A DNA stretch of 64,000 bases. Origin: Candidatus Microthrix parvicella Bio17-1 (GTDB lineage Bacteria > Actinomycetota > Acidimicrobiia > Acidimicrobiales > Microtrichaceae). The position numbers and the translations under genes are program-made. Positions 23,601 through 31,754 of this stretch are shown here, piece after piece. Numbering within the stretch: the first letter of the stretch is position 1; each line of letters opens with the position of its first letter. The notes beneath the pieces were generated by a model. That model was not told the DNA's origin, did no database searches, and was given only the letters and a program-made list of their open reading frames with translations. The DNA is taken from positions 682,001 to 746,000 of the forward strand of contig NZ_AMPG01000001.1 in NCBI RefSeq assembly GCF_000299415.1. Reading direction: 5' to 3'.

Positions 23601-23688
23601 TTTCTGCTCAGGGCGGGCACGTTGATTCGCCCAACAACTGTTGTCAACCGTCCCCGCGCATGATGAGCGGTGGGGCCAGTCGCCGGGT

Positions 23689-23795
23689 TCAGGTGATCTT
23701 TCGAATGCGACTGTTGCCAGAGTCGGCGACGTAGACGGTGCCGTCGGCGCCGACCGCCACCCCGTTCGGCCCGTCGGACTGGGTGCGTCGAGGCC
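23689..23795 (-). pseudogene. C-terminal NHL-repeat remnant
   Basis: The minus frame reads SDGPNGVAVGADGTVYVADS followed by GNSRIRKIT and a stop at 23689. This is a single NHL beta-propeller repeat as found at the end of longer NHL proteins. The upstream sequence on the same strand, up to about 24000, is in other frames and lacks further repeats, so only a relic remains. The interval 23800-24057 holds no gene I can support. Confidence 0.45.
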
Positions 23796-24057
23796 AACGG
23801 CCATCCCGACGGGAAAACCGAGCAACCGACGTCGGGCGAGGTCGTTGACCGGCAACCGGATCAGCCCTGCATGTCCCAGGTCGGACAGGGCCCGATCGAC
23901 CTGGTCTGAGCTGACCGGCACCCCCGTGGCGAGGCTTGCGATGAGCCCAAGCTCAACCCGGGTTCGGACACAATCGACAGCCAAAACACTGCGGCAACGC
24001 CGCTGCCTCGGCGGAGCCTGGATCACCCCCGTTGGCCCGGCCGACCAGAATGGGTCG

Positions 24058-25197
24058 ATGCATGAGGAGCTCAGCGGCGCCGGGGCCCGCATCATCCGGA
24101 ACTGGATAATCGTGTGGTTCGTCGTGGTCGTGGCGATCGGCGCCGGCTACTCGCTCTTGGCCACCGTCGGAGGTGGCGTCACCGTGATGGTGATCGGTCT
24201 GGTTGCCGGCGCGCTGGTTGGAGCGTGTTCGGCCGTCTACCTGCTGGTGCGTGGCGAGCATCACGCAATCAAGGCGGCGTTCCCCAAAGCACCATCGCAG
24301 TACGACGCTGAGCTCACCGGCCGCGCCGAGAAGTATGCGAACGCCCTCGGGATCGCGCCTCCAACCGTGTACCGCTTTGAGGGCGAAGGCCCCAACGTCG
24401 CCGCACTCCCGTGGGCGGACGGGAGCGCAGTGATGGTGTCGTCAGCCGCGCAGTACGGCCTGACACCGGGAGAACTCGACTCGTTGATGGCGTTGCAGTT
24501 GAGCCTCCTGCACCATCCGAAGGCCCGCCGCAACAGGCGTGCGGTCGTTGCATCCAACCTGGTGATCGGCTTTGTGGCGGCGTTCTGGTTGACCGCCGCG
24601 GCGATTGGAGCCGCCACGAGCGGCGAGGGGATGCCTCGCCTGATCATCGGGGTGTTCATGACCATCGGCGCCGTGGCGCTGCTCGTTCAGCTTCGGCGAC
24701 GGATTCGCTGGGGTTGGGGGCTGCTGAGCGACGGGGTGGCCGTCGCGACGACACGTCACCCCGGACCATTGGTTCACGGCCTTCGGCGGGTGGCCTCTCA
24801 CAACGGCGACCCGGTGCCGACCAAGGCGTGGCTCGGACAGGGTGACCACTACTGGGTGGTGCCGGTTCGCAAGCACTCATCGTCGAGCCTGGAAGTCAAC
24901 GGCACAGAGGTCTCCAAGGCGTCAACCGAAATGCTCAACGACGGCGAGTTGCTGATGCGGGCATCGCTGGTTGAGGACGTCTGCGTGCGGGCCGGCCCGG
25001 CGACCAAGGCGAGATGGGATGAGGCTGCAGCGGTGTTCCGCGGCCTGACCCGAGGGGCGGCCGAATGGTCAGCGGCACCGGGTGAGGTCGATGGAGTCGT
25101 CGTCACGATCCTCGGCATGGTGAACGACGACATCGGGCCGGTCCACGGGTCGTGGGTCGAGGGACAACCACCGCCCTGGCCGCCACCGGTGCGCTGA
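24058..25197 (+). CDS. Membrane protein with degenerate M48-peptidase-like domain
   Basis: A 379-residue integral membrane protein. Two N-terminal hydrophobic segments (IIVWFVVVVAIGAGYSLLA and VMVIGLVAGALVGACSAVYL) are followed by an M48-like region (KYANALGIAPPTVYRFEGEG, then AVMVSSAAQYGLTPGELDSL) and two more hydrophobic segments near the middle. In active M48 peptidases the helix after 'ls.eEL.avla' carries HExxH. Here it reads MALQLSLLHHPKARRN with no HExxH, so zinc proteolysis is not expected. ATG at 24058 starts the first membrane helix region. A decayed partial duplicate follows at 25212. Confidence 0.6.
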   Translation: MHEELSGAGARIIRNWIIVWFVVVVAIGAGYSLLATVGGGVTVMVIGLVAGALVGACSAVYLLVRGEHHAIKAAFPKAPSQYDAELTGRAEKYANALGIAPPTVYRFEGEGPNVAALPWADGSAVMVSSAAQYGLTPGELDSLMALQLSLLHHPKARRNRRAVVASNLVIGFVAAFWLTAAAIGAATSGEGMPRLIIGVFMTIGAVALLVQLRRRIRWGWGLLSDGVAVATTRHPGPLVHGLRRVASHNGDPVPTKAWLGQGDHYWVVPVRKHSSSSLEVNGTEVSKASTEMLNDGELLMRASLVEDVCVRAGPATKARWDEAAAVFRGLTRGAAEWSAAPGEVDGVVVTILGMVNDDIGPVHGSWVEGQPPPWPPPVR

Positions 25198-25211
25198 CTT
25201 CCGACAAGCGA

Positions 25212-25607
25212 CCCGGCGTCGCACGCCGGGGAACGCATCATCCTGACCTGGTAGGTCATCTGGTTTGCGTTGGTTGTGGCGATCAGCGCGGGGTATTCGC
25301 TGTTGGCAACCTCCACCCGCAACGGCGTCGTGTTGGCGGTTGGCACGCTGACCGGCGCGACCAGAGGTGTGGGCGTCGCCAGCTACCTGCTGGTGCGCGG
25401 CGAACACCACGCGATCAAAGCGTCATTCCCCATGGCGCAGTTGCAGTTCAACCCCTACCTCACGTGGCGTGCCGAGACCGGGATCACGGTTGGGAGGGCC
25501 GGGGGATCACGGTGACGATCAACGGAATGATCGACAACGACATCGGGCCGATACACGGATCGTGGGTCCGGGGAAAGCCACCGACCTGGCCGGGCCCGAG
25601 GCGCTAA
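25212..25607 (+). pseudogene. Decayed partial duplicate of the M48-like membrane protein
   Basis: The sequence parallels the start of the upstream gene (GERIILTW, stop, VIWFALVVAISAGYSLLAT, then YLLVRGEHHAIKASFPMAQL). After a large internal deletion it parallels its end (VTINGMIDNDIGPIHGSWVR). An in-frame TAG near 25254 and frame changes show it is non-functional. It marks a tandem duplication followed by decay. Confidence 0.75.
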
Positions 25608-25668
25608 ACGTCTCGGAGTGATCCCGATATCGGCGCTCGGTCGCTGCTCCAGGGGGTACACCAATCCG

Positions 25669-25698
25669 TTGCACTGGCCCGGCGGTGCCCGGTAAACC
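25669..25698 (+). promoter_or_regulatory. Candidate leaderless promoter of the VOC gene
   Basis: TTGCAC (25669-25674) and TAAACC (25693-25698) are 18 bp apart. The ATG at 25705 follows the -10 box by 6 nt. The start lacks a Shine-Dalgarno sequence, consistent with leaderless translation. Confidence 0.4.
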
Positions 25699-25704
25699 GG
25701 TTGC

Positions 25705-26139
25705 ATGAGCACCGACGCCGCTACTCCGATCCAGATCGTCATCGATGCGACCGACCCGCTCGCCCAGGCCCGCTTCTGGGCCGAGGCGCTGCACTACGAG
25801 GTGGAGAACACCACCGACCTGATCAACCGGGTGATCGAGGCCGGGCTGGCCACTCGGGACATTATCCACGAGGACGACGGACGTCTCTACTGGAACGATC
25901 TGGTCGGCGTCGGCGACCCCGGCGGGACCGGGCCACGCCTGCTGTTTCAGCGCAACCCCGCGGCCAAGACCGACAAGAACCGGCTGCACCTCGACCTCAA
26001 CGTCGGCGCCGAGCGCCGCGACGACGAGGTGGAACGGCTCCGCCAACTCGGTGCCGAGGTCCTGTACGAGATCGACGAGCCCGGGGGTCATCACGTGACG
26101 ATGGCCGACCCCGAGGGCAACGAGTTCTGCGTGCAGTAG
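25705..26139 (+). CDS. VOC (glyoxalase-like) family protein
   Basis: A 144-residue protein of the glyoxalase_6-type VOC superfamily with the paired beta-alpha-beta-beta-beta modules. It begins IQIVIDATDPLAQARFWAEA, continues with LLFQRNPAAKTDKNRLHLDL and ends HHVTMADPEGNEFCVQ, where His and Glu of the metal site are expected. Substrate is unknown. Members include bleomycin-resistance-like and dioxygenase-like proteins. It ends 12 bp before the HTH-SRPBCC reading frame. Confidence 0.8.
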   Translation: MSTDAATPIQIVIDATDPLAQARFWAEALHYEVENTTDLINRVIEAGLATRDIIHEDDGRLYWNDLVGVGDPGGTGPRLLFQRNPAAKTDKNRLHLDLNVGAERRDDEVERLRQLGAEVLYEIDEPGGHHVTMADPEGNEFCVQ

Positions 26140-26151
26140 CCGCTGAACGCC

Positions 26152-26841
26152 TTGGTCGAGCGCTTCGACATGTCCCGCGTCGGGGTGGCCAAGCACCTGC
26201 GTCTGCTGGAAGAGGCAGGGCTGGTCGTCACCAAGCGACGGGGTCGCGAGAAGTTGCACTACCTCAACCCGGTTCCCATCCGGCTGGTCCACGACCGCTG
26301 GGTGTCCAAATTCACCGAAGGCTGGACCACCGGCCTCGTCGACCTCAAGGAAGAACTGGAGCACACCATGGAAAAGGTTTTCGAGATCTACATTCGGACC
26401 ACGCCCGAGCGGCTGTGGGAGGCGATCACCGACCCGGACATCAGGGCGAAGTACAACTTCGGGGCCGCCGTGAGGTCGGACTGGACGCCCGGCTCCTCGT
26501 TCACCATGTCGCACCCGAACGGCTCGGACCCGCTCGGCGAGGGCGAGAACCTGGAGGTGGAGCCACCCCGCAAGCTGGTGCAATCGATGCGGGCCCTGTG
26601 GGGGCCCGAGGTGATCGCCGAGGGGACCAGCCGGGTCACCTGGGAGATCGAACCCGTCGGCGACTCGTGCCGCTTGACCGTCACCCACGACCAACTGCGA
26701 GAGGGCGCCAACGACCAGCTGTTCGGCGGCTGGCCGATGATCCTGTCCGGGCTGAAGACCTGGCTCGAAACGGGCGAACTGCTCACAACCCCCGGCTCGC
26801 TGATGTACCTGGGGGATCGCCCACCCGAGGGCTCGCCCTAA
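26152..26841 (+). CDS. ArsR-type HTH fused to SRPBCC (AHSA1) domain, 5'-truncated
   Basis: A 229-residue frame with the second half of an ArsR winged helix (MSRVGVAKHLRLLEEAGLVV, then GREKLHYLNPVPIRLVHDRW). An SRPBCC/AHSA1 ligand-binding domain follows (EKVFEIYIRTTPERLWEAIT through the C-terminal helix GWPMILSGLKTWLETGELL). Fused ArsR-SRPBCC regulators normally carry one more helix pair before this point. Here the frame begins only 12 bp after the VOC stop with a TTG (LVERFDMSR), so the 5' end of the gene seems to be deleted. DNA binding may be impaired. Confidence 0.65.
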   Translation: MVERFDMSRVGVAKHLRLLEEAGLVVTKRRGREKLHYLNPVPIRLVHDRWVSKFTEGWTTGLVDLKEELEHTMEKVFEIYIRTTPERLWEAITDPDIRAKYNFGAAVRSDWTPGSSFTMSHPNGSDPLGEGENLEVEPPRKLVQSMRALWGPEVIAEGTSRVTWEIEPVGDSCRLTVTHDQLREGANDQLFGGWPMILSGLKTWLETGELLTTPGSLMYLGDRPPEGSP

Positions 26842-26857
26842 CGGAGCGTCGCTCGGG

Positions 26858-27290
26858 TCACCGGGTGTGTCGGGCCGCAAGCACCGCTCGCGCGTCAGGC
26901 TTCATGCGGGCGAAGTGAACCGTGACCCCCAGGTCGCCGTCAACACCCGCCAAGCGGTCGAGTTCTCCGACACCTGGGGAGTCAATGGAGTTGACGGCCT
27001 CGAAGTCCAACCTCCGTGCCCGTCGTTTTTGGAAGCTCACCGACGACGACCTCGATCGCAGCGCCGAGCAGGAAGCCGGTGATGACCGCCTTGGAGAGGA
27101 ACCGCGAGATCCATCCCATCTTGAGCACCGCCAGCACGAGAAACAGCACTCCCGCCATCAAGGTCACCGCACCAACCAGCTGTGGGGTCTTGTCGTCCGC
27201 CCGGCATCCCCGTCGTCACCACTGCGCTGGCGGCAACGGCGGCGATCGCCGATACCTGGGCAGCCACTCGACGGTGGGCAGTGGGCGCTT
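26858..27290 (-). pseudogene. Remnants of a SulP-type anion transporter
   Basis: Minus-strand fragments in different frames match a sulfate permease. SAIAAVAASAVVT is at 27220-27260. TLMAGVLFLVLAVLKMGWIS followed by RFLSKAVITGFLLGAAIEVV is at about 27030-27165. A STAS-domain end (GVTVHFARMKPDARAVLAAR) is near 26860-26920. Most of the gene is missing and the frames do not join, so this is a relic. Confidence 0.65.
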
Positions 27291-27437
27291 CACCGGTGGC
27301 ACCCCACCCAGGCGGGTTGAAACGAGGCGAACGGGGACCGCCACGTAGCCCAGCCGCCCGGCTCGGCTGTTGTCGAACACTCAGGGGTGGGCGGTGCGAT
27401 AGACACGACAGAACGGACCCGCAGGGTCGGGGGGCGC

Positions 27438-28274
27438 ATGGGCAGGACACGGACGGCCGACTGGGGAACCTTCTACGTCACCGGCGGGGGAAGCGGCATC
27501 GGCCGTCACCTGGCGGGGTTGCTGGCTGCCCGGGGCGCCTCGGTGGCGGTGTTCGACCGCAGTATCCCGGCCGAGGTGCGCGGCGAGATCGAGAGGGCAC
27601 GGAGCGACGTCGACCAACAGGTGCGCACCGCCGAGGTGGACGTGTGCGACGCCGACGCGCTGGCGGCGGCGGTCGCCGAGGCCGTGGCCGCCATCGGCGC
27701 GCCCCGACTGGCGATCAACAGCGCAGGGGTGAGCATCAACGACCGCTTCGCCGAGGCGAAACGGGAGGATTTCGAGCGCACCGTGGCGGTCAACCTGTTC
27801 GGCAGCCGCAACTTTGCCGCCGCAGTGCTGCCCCACATGGGCACGGGCTCCCGGCTGGGGCTGATCGCCTCCCTGGCCGGCATCACCGGCGGCTACACCT
27901 ACGCCGGATACGCCGCCTCCAAGGCCGGCGTGATCGGCCTGGCCCGGGTGCTACGCCTGGAGTACGCGCCCGAGGGCATCGGCGTGTCGGTGATCTGCCC
28001 GCCGGAGATCATGACCCCGATGGTTCGCCAGTACGACGCCACCATGCACCCGGCCACCCGCGCGCTGAAGGACGTGGCGGGCACGCTACCCATCGACGAG
28101 GCGTGCCGGGAGATGCTCGACGGCCTGGCCCGGGGCCGGTTCACCGTGATCCCCGGCGCCAAGGCGCGCCGAGCCGCGCTGATGACCCGGATGTTGCCCG
28201 AGCGGGTCACCACCGCCGTGGCCGACCGCATCGTCGCCAGGGCCGTAAAAAGTGCCGGGCGGAACGACCTGTGA
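27438..28274 (+). CDS. Short-chain dehydrogenase/reductase
   Basis: A 278-residue classical SDR. The Rossmann motif is TGGGSGIG (15-22), NSAGVS stands in place of NNAG, and the active-site Ser lies in LIASLAG. The YAASK motif is at 158-162 and PPEIMTPMV follows. It should oxidise or reduce an alcohol/ketone with NAD(P); substrate is unknown. ATG at 27438 follows a G-rich stretch. An upstream GTG at 27387 is open but unconserved. It leads an operon with a ThDP enzyme and an NAD-dependent epimerase, suggesting successive steps on a hydroxy- or keto-acid or sterol-like substrate. Confidence 0.85.
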   Translation: MGRTRTADWGTFYVTGGGSGIGRHLAGLLAARGASVAVFDRSIPAEVRGEIERARSDVDQQVRTAEVDVCDADALAAAVAEAVAAIGAPRLAINSAGVSINDRFAEAKREDFERTVAVNLFGSRNFAAAVLPHMGTGSRLGLIASLAGITGGYTYAGYAASKAGVIGLARVLRLEYAPEGIGVSVICPPEIMTPMVRQYDATMHPATRALKDVAGTLPIDEACREMLDGLARGRFTVIPGAKARRAALMTRMLPERVTTAVADRIVARAVKSAGRNDL

Positions 28275-28301
28275 CGATCGCCCCTGGCCCTTCCGCCCTG
28301 C

Positions 28302-30044
28302 ATGGTTCATCCTTCTTCCATGGCCGATGAGCGAACAACGATGACCGTGGGCGAGCTGATGGCGAAGTGTCTCCAGGCCGAGGGGGTGACGTTTATGTGC
28401 GGCATCGTCGACGGCGCCCACATTCCGCTCGTGTCGCAGTTGGGCGACTACGGGATCGACTACCTCAACACCCACCACGAGGAGGCGGCCACCCACATCG
28501 CCGAGGCCCATGCCCGCATCGGACACCGGCCCACCGTGGTGATCGGCAACCCGGGGCCGGGCGGAGCCAACATGCTGGCGGGCCTTACCAGCGCCCACGG
28601 CGAGGGGCACCCGGTGGTGGCCATCGCCTGCACCCGGCGCAGCGCCACCACCCAGCCCGAGCGGGGCGGCGCCTGGCAGGCCACCGACCTGGTGGACATG
28701 GCCAGGCCGATCACCAAGTATTCGGCGCTGATCGCCCGGGCCGATCGGGTGCCCGAGCTGATTCGGGCGGCGTTCCGCGCGGCCACCACCGGCCGCCCCG
28801 GGCCGGCGTTTCTGGCCATCCCCGACGAACTGCTGGCCCAGGAGATCGACATCTCGGACCTGCGCGTCACCCCGGCCGTCCAGAACCGGGTGATCGACCT
28901 GGGCTCAGGCGATCCGACCGCCATCGAGCGGGCGGCGGAGGCGCTGGCCAACGCCGAGCACCCCTTCCTGTATGCGGGCAAAGGCGTCGCCTGGGCCAAG
29001 GCGGCCGACGAGTTCGTGGCGCTCGGCGACCACCTGGCCGCCGGTATGAGCACCAGCCTGGGCGCCCGCGGGGTGGTGCCCGAGGATCACCCCCACTACT
29101 TCCACATCTTCGATATGGCCACCACCAGCGCCGTGCGCAGCGACGCCGACGTGGTGCTGGTGGTGGGCGCCCGCCTGGGCGAGTACGACGGCTGGGGCAT
29201 GCCGCCGGCCTGGGGCGACCCCGCCGCCCAGCACACCATTCAGATCGACTGCGACCCGATGTCGATGGGCCTTAACCGGCCGGTGGACGAAGCCATCGTG
29301 GCCGACGCCAAGGCCGCGCTGGCGGCGCTGGGCGAGGCGGTGCAGGTCCGCTGCGAACGGCGTGCTGCGCTGGTCGATGCCGAGAAGTACGCCGCCTTGA
29401 ACGCCGAGACCGTGAACAACGCAGTGCCGTTTGTGATGGCGGAAGGCACCGACGGCGTCAACCCGGGGCAGATGGTGATGGCGGCTCGGGAGTTCTTCGA
29501 CCGCGACGCCATCTGCGTGGTCGACGGCGGCAACACCACCCTCTGGGCGGTGGCGCTCAACCCCATCTTCGGGCCCGACTCGTTCCTGTACTCGGTGAAG
29601 ATGGGCTACCTGGGAACGGGCCTGCCGTTCGCCATCGGCGCCCAGTTGGCCGCCCCCGACCGAACCGTCTACCTGCTCAGCGGCGACGGCGCCTTCGGGT
29701 TCAACCCGATGGAGATCGAGACCGCGGTGCGGGCCGGGCTTCCGGTGATCTCGATCGTGTCGGTGGACAGCGGCTGGGGCATGGAGCGGGCGGCCCACCG
29801 GTTCAAGGGCATCGACGAGGCCCGCCACCAGGGCACCGACATCTCACCCGACGTGCGTTACGACCTGATGGCCGAAGCGATGGGCGCCCACGGCGAATAC
29901 GTCACCGCGATGGACGGGTTCGTCCCAGCGCTGGAGGCCGCCGTGGCGTCGGGGAAACCGGCGGTGATCCACGTGCGGGTCGACGGCGAGCTGAACACCA
30001 ACGCCATCGGCTACGAGCAGTTCCAGTACAGCCGAACGCTGTGA
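28302..30044 (+). CDS. Thiamine-diphosphate-dependent enzyme (acetolactate synthase-like)
   Basis: A 580-residue enzyme with the three-domain POX/ALS layout. In the N-terminal PYR domain E60 in THHEEAATHIAEAHARIG is the cofactor-activating Glu. The middle domain follows. The C-terminal PP domain has GDGAFGFNPMEIETAV (from 461). The second half of the ThDP motif reads SVDSGWGM rather than the usual NN, so the metal-ligand loop deviates from acetolactate synthase. A decarboxylase, carboligase or oxalyl-CoA-decarboxylase-like activity is possible. ATG 28302 is used. ATG 28320 and 28341 are alternatives, none with a clear ribosome-binding site. The stop overlaps the epimerase GTG by 4 nt. Confidence 0.85.
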   Translation: MVHPSSMADERTTMTVGELMAKCLQAEGVTFMCGIVDGAHIPLVSQLGDYGIDYLNTHHEEAATHIAEAHARIGHRPTVVIGNPGPGGANMLAGLTSAHGEGHPVVAIACTRRSATTQPERGGAWQATDLVDMARPITKYSALIARADRVPELIRAAFRAATTGRPGPAFLAIPDELLAQEIDISDLRVTPAVQNRVIDLGSGDPTAIERAAEALANAEHPFLYAGKGVAWAKAADEFVALGDHLAAGMSTSLGARGVVPEDHPHYFHIFDMATTSAVRSDADVVLVVGARLGEYDGWGMPPAWGDPAAQHTIQIDCDPMSMGLNRPVDEAIVADAKAALAALGEAVQVRCERRAALVDAEKYAALNAETVNNAVPFVMAEGTDGVNPGQMVMAAREFFDRDAICVVDGGNTTLWAVALNPIFGPDSFLYSVKMGYLGTGLPFAIGAQLAAPDRTVYLLSGDGAFGFNPMEIETAVRAGLPVISIVSVDSGWGMERAAHRFKGIDEARHQGTDISPDVRYDLMAEAMGAHGEYVTAMDGFVPALEAAVASGKPAVIHVRVDGELNTNAIGYEQFQYSRTL

Positions 30045-31078
30045 GCGAGCTCCCCTCCCTCGCTGGACGCTCGGTGTTCATCACCGGCGCCAACGGCTTT
30101 GTGGGCCGTAAACTGGCCGAACGCTGCCGGGGCCTGGGTGCCGAGGTGATGGGCCTGGACACCGTTGCCGAAGTGGAGCGGGGTGTCGTGGCGGGCGACA
30201 TTTGCGATCCGGCGGCGTGGCAGGGGTTGCTGGACGGGTGCGACGTGCTGATCCACACCGCGGCGGTGATGACCAACAACGTCAACCCCGCCGTGGCGTG
30301 GGGGGTGAACGTGGTGGGCACGCGCCGGGTGATCGAGGCGGCGGCCGACGCCGGGGTCGGCCGGTTCGTGCACCTGTCCACCATGGGCGTGGGCCGATTC
30401 GCCCAGATCCAGACCGAGGCGGTCGAGCGGTTTCACCCTGATGCGCCCCTGGACGAGCACTGGCCGCTGATGCCCACCGGCAACCCCTACACCGACACCA
30501 AGATCGCGGGGGAGCACGCGGTGCTGGCCGCCCATGCCGCGGGCGAACTGGCCGCCACGATCATCCGCCCGGCCGACGTCTACGGGCCGGGCTGTCGGCC
30601 CTGGGTGCTCGAGCCGCTGGCCGCCATTCGATCCGGCCGATTCCTGCTGCCGAACCACGGCGAGGGGCTGTTCACCGCCATCTACGTCGACGACCTGGTC
30701 GACGGCATCCTGGCCGCAGCCACCACCGAGGCGGCCGCCGGGCACATCATCCATCTGGGCGGCGAGGAGCCGGTCAGCACCGCCGAATACTTCGGGCACT
30801 TCTACCGCATGCTGGGGCTGGACGGCCCACCCCGCAGCTACTCCACCCGTACTGCGATCGCCATCGCCGAGGCCGCCAGGCGCAGCCTCCAGCTTGCGGG
30901 CAAACCCACCGAGTTGGGCCGGGGCGTCATGGAGATGCTCAACAAGTCACGGCCCGTGTCCAACGCCAAGGCCCACGAGCTGCTGGGCTGGGCGCCGCAG
31001 GTGAGCCTGGCCCAAGGCATGGCCCACACCGAGGAGTGGCTCCGAGCCAACGGCCACCTCGACGACCTGGAGGAATGA
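30041..31078 (+). CDS. NAD-dependent epimerase/dehydratase (extended SDR)
   Basis: A 345-residue extended SDR. TGANGFVG (15-22) binds NAD(P), HTAAVMTNN follows strand four, STMG carries the catalytic Ser, and YTDTK is the Tyr-Lys pair. RPADVYGPGCRPWV is typical for sugar epimerases and 3-beta-hydroxysteroid dehydrogenases, so the substrate class is open. The GTG start overlaps the stop of the ThDP gene (GTGA), indicating coupled translation. It is the last gene of the operon. The next 148 bp lead to the second TIR locus. Confidence 0.85.
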   Translation: MSELPSLAGRSVFITGANGFVGRKLAERCRGLGAEVMGLDTVAEVERGVVAGDICDPAAWQGLLDGCDVLIHTAAVMTNNVNPAVAWGVNVVGTRRVIEAAADAGVGRFVHLSTMGVGRFAQIQTEAVERFHPDAPLDEHWPLMPTGNPYTDTKIAGEHAVLAAHAAGELAATIIRPADVYGPGCRPWVLEPLAAIRSGRFLLPNHGEGLFTAIYVDDLVDGILAAATTEAAAGHIIHLGGEEPVSTAEYFGHFYRMLGLDGPPRSYSTRTAIAIAEAARRSLQLAGKPTELGRGVMEMLNKSRPVSNAKAHELLGWAPQVSLAQGMAHTEEWLRANGHLDDLEE

Positions 31079-31191
31079 CCGCCACCGCGGCGCCGGCCCG
31101 CCGACGGAGCTCGACCGGCGTTCTCTCGTCGATGCGAGTGCATATCTGGTCAGGTTCGTTGCGTGATCGTTGTATTCGTTGTTCAAAGCGG

Positions 31192-31220
31192 TTGACGATA
31201 CCGGTCGGGATCCTTACGAT
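31192..31220 (+). promoter_or_regulatory. Promoter of TIR/STAND locus 2, probably leaderless
   Basis: TTGACG (31192-31197), a 17-bp spacer and TACGAT (31215-31220) are followed after 6 nt by the ATG at 31227. Box spacing and distance to the start codon are the same as in locus 1 (3694-3722), although the intervening bases differ. Confidence 0.6.
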
Positions 31221-31226
31221 GGCCAG

Positions 31227-31754
31227 ATGATCGAACCCGATCCCACGCCAGAAGAGCCACACTCTCCCCTCTTGAAGGGCTTCGTCAGCTACGCGGAGTT
31301 CGACATCGCACTCGTCGACCGCTTTCTTGACCTGCTTCGCCCCCGCCTGGACTCGGCAGCCGGCTTCCGAGTGGATGCATGGTTCGCTCGACGCCACCTT
31401 GCCACCGGTCACCGGTGGCAGGAGGAGATCGACCGGGCAATGGACGAGAGCGACTTCGGCCTGTTCCTCGTGTCACCTGCGTTCTTGGTCAGCGACTACA
31501 TCGGCACCGAGGAACTGCCCCACTTCCTCAACCGCGACGACGCCATCATCCTGCCGGTCGGGCTGGAAACGGTGAACCTCCAGACGGCCAACCTGAAGGG
31601 TCTGGAACAACACCAGATCCACCGGCTAAGACAGAAGGGCAAGCCCCAGCGACAGTGGTTCAGCGAATGCGGCGGGATGAACCTGAAGCGCTTCTGCAAT
31701 CAACTGGTGCAGGACATGACCACCCGATTCGACGAGAACGGCCTGCTGGGCTGA
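31227..31754 (+). CDS. TIR-domain effector protein, second copy
   Basis: A 175-residue TIR protein paralogous to the one at 3729. Matching segments are LLKGFVSYAEFD, then DAWFARRHLATGHRWQEEID, ESDFGLFLVSPAFLVSDYI with the candidate catalytic Glu in GTEELPHFL, VGLETVNLQTANLKGL, and the C-terminal RFCNQLVQDM. The ATG at 31227 directly follows a promoter at leaderless distance. An upstream in-frame start exists but would lie before the promoter. The gene overlaps the STAND start by 1 nt (TGATG). NADase activity is inferred from the family. A separate effector encoded just upstream of its STAND partner is retained in both loci. Confidence 0.85.
   Translation: MIEPDPTPEEPHSPLLKGFVSYAEFDIALVDRFLDLLRPRLDSAAGFRVDAWFARRHLATGHRWQEEIDRAMDESDFGLFLVSPAFLVSDYIGTEELPHFLNRDDAIILPVGLETVNLQTANLKGLEQHQIHRLRQKGKPQRQWFSECGGMNLKRFCNQLVQDMTTRFDENGLLG

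Noticed and set aside
31170-31226. An upstream in-frame start for the second TIR gene at 31170.
   Set aside because: It precedes the -35/-10 pair at 31192-31220 and adds residues without similarity to the first TIR protein.
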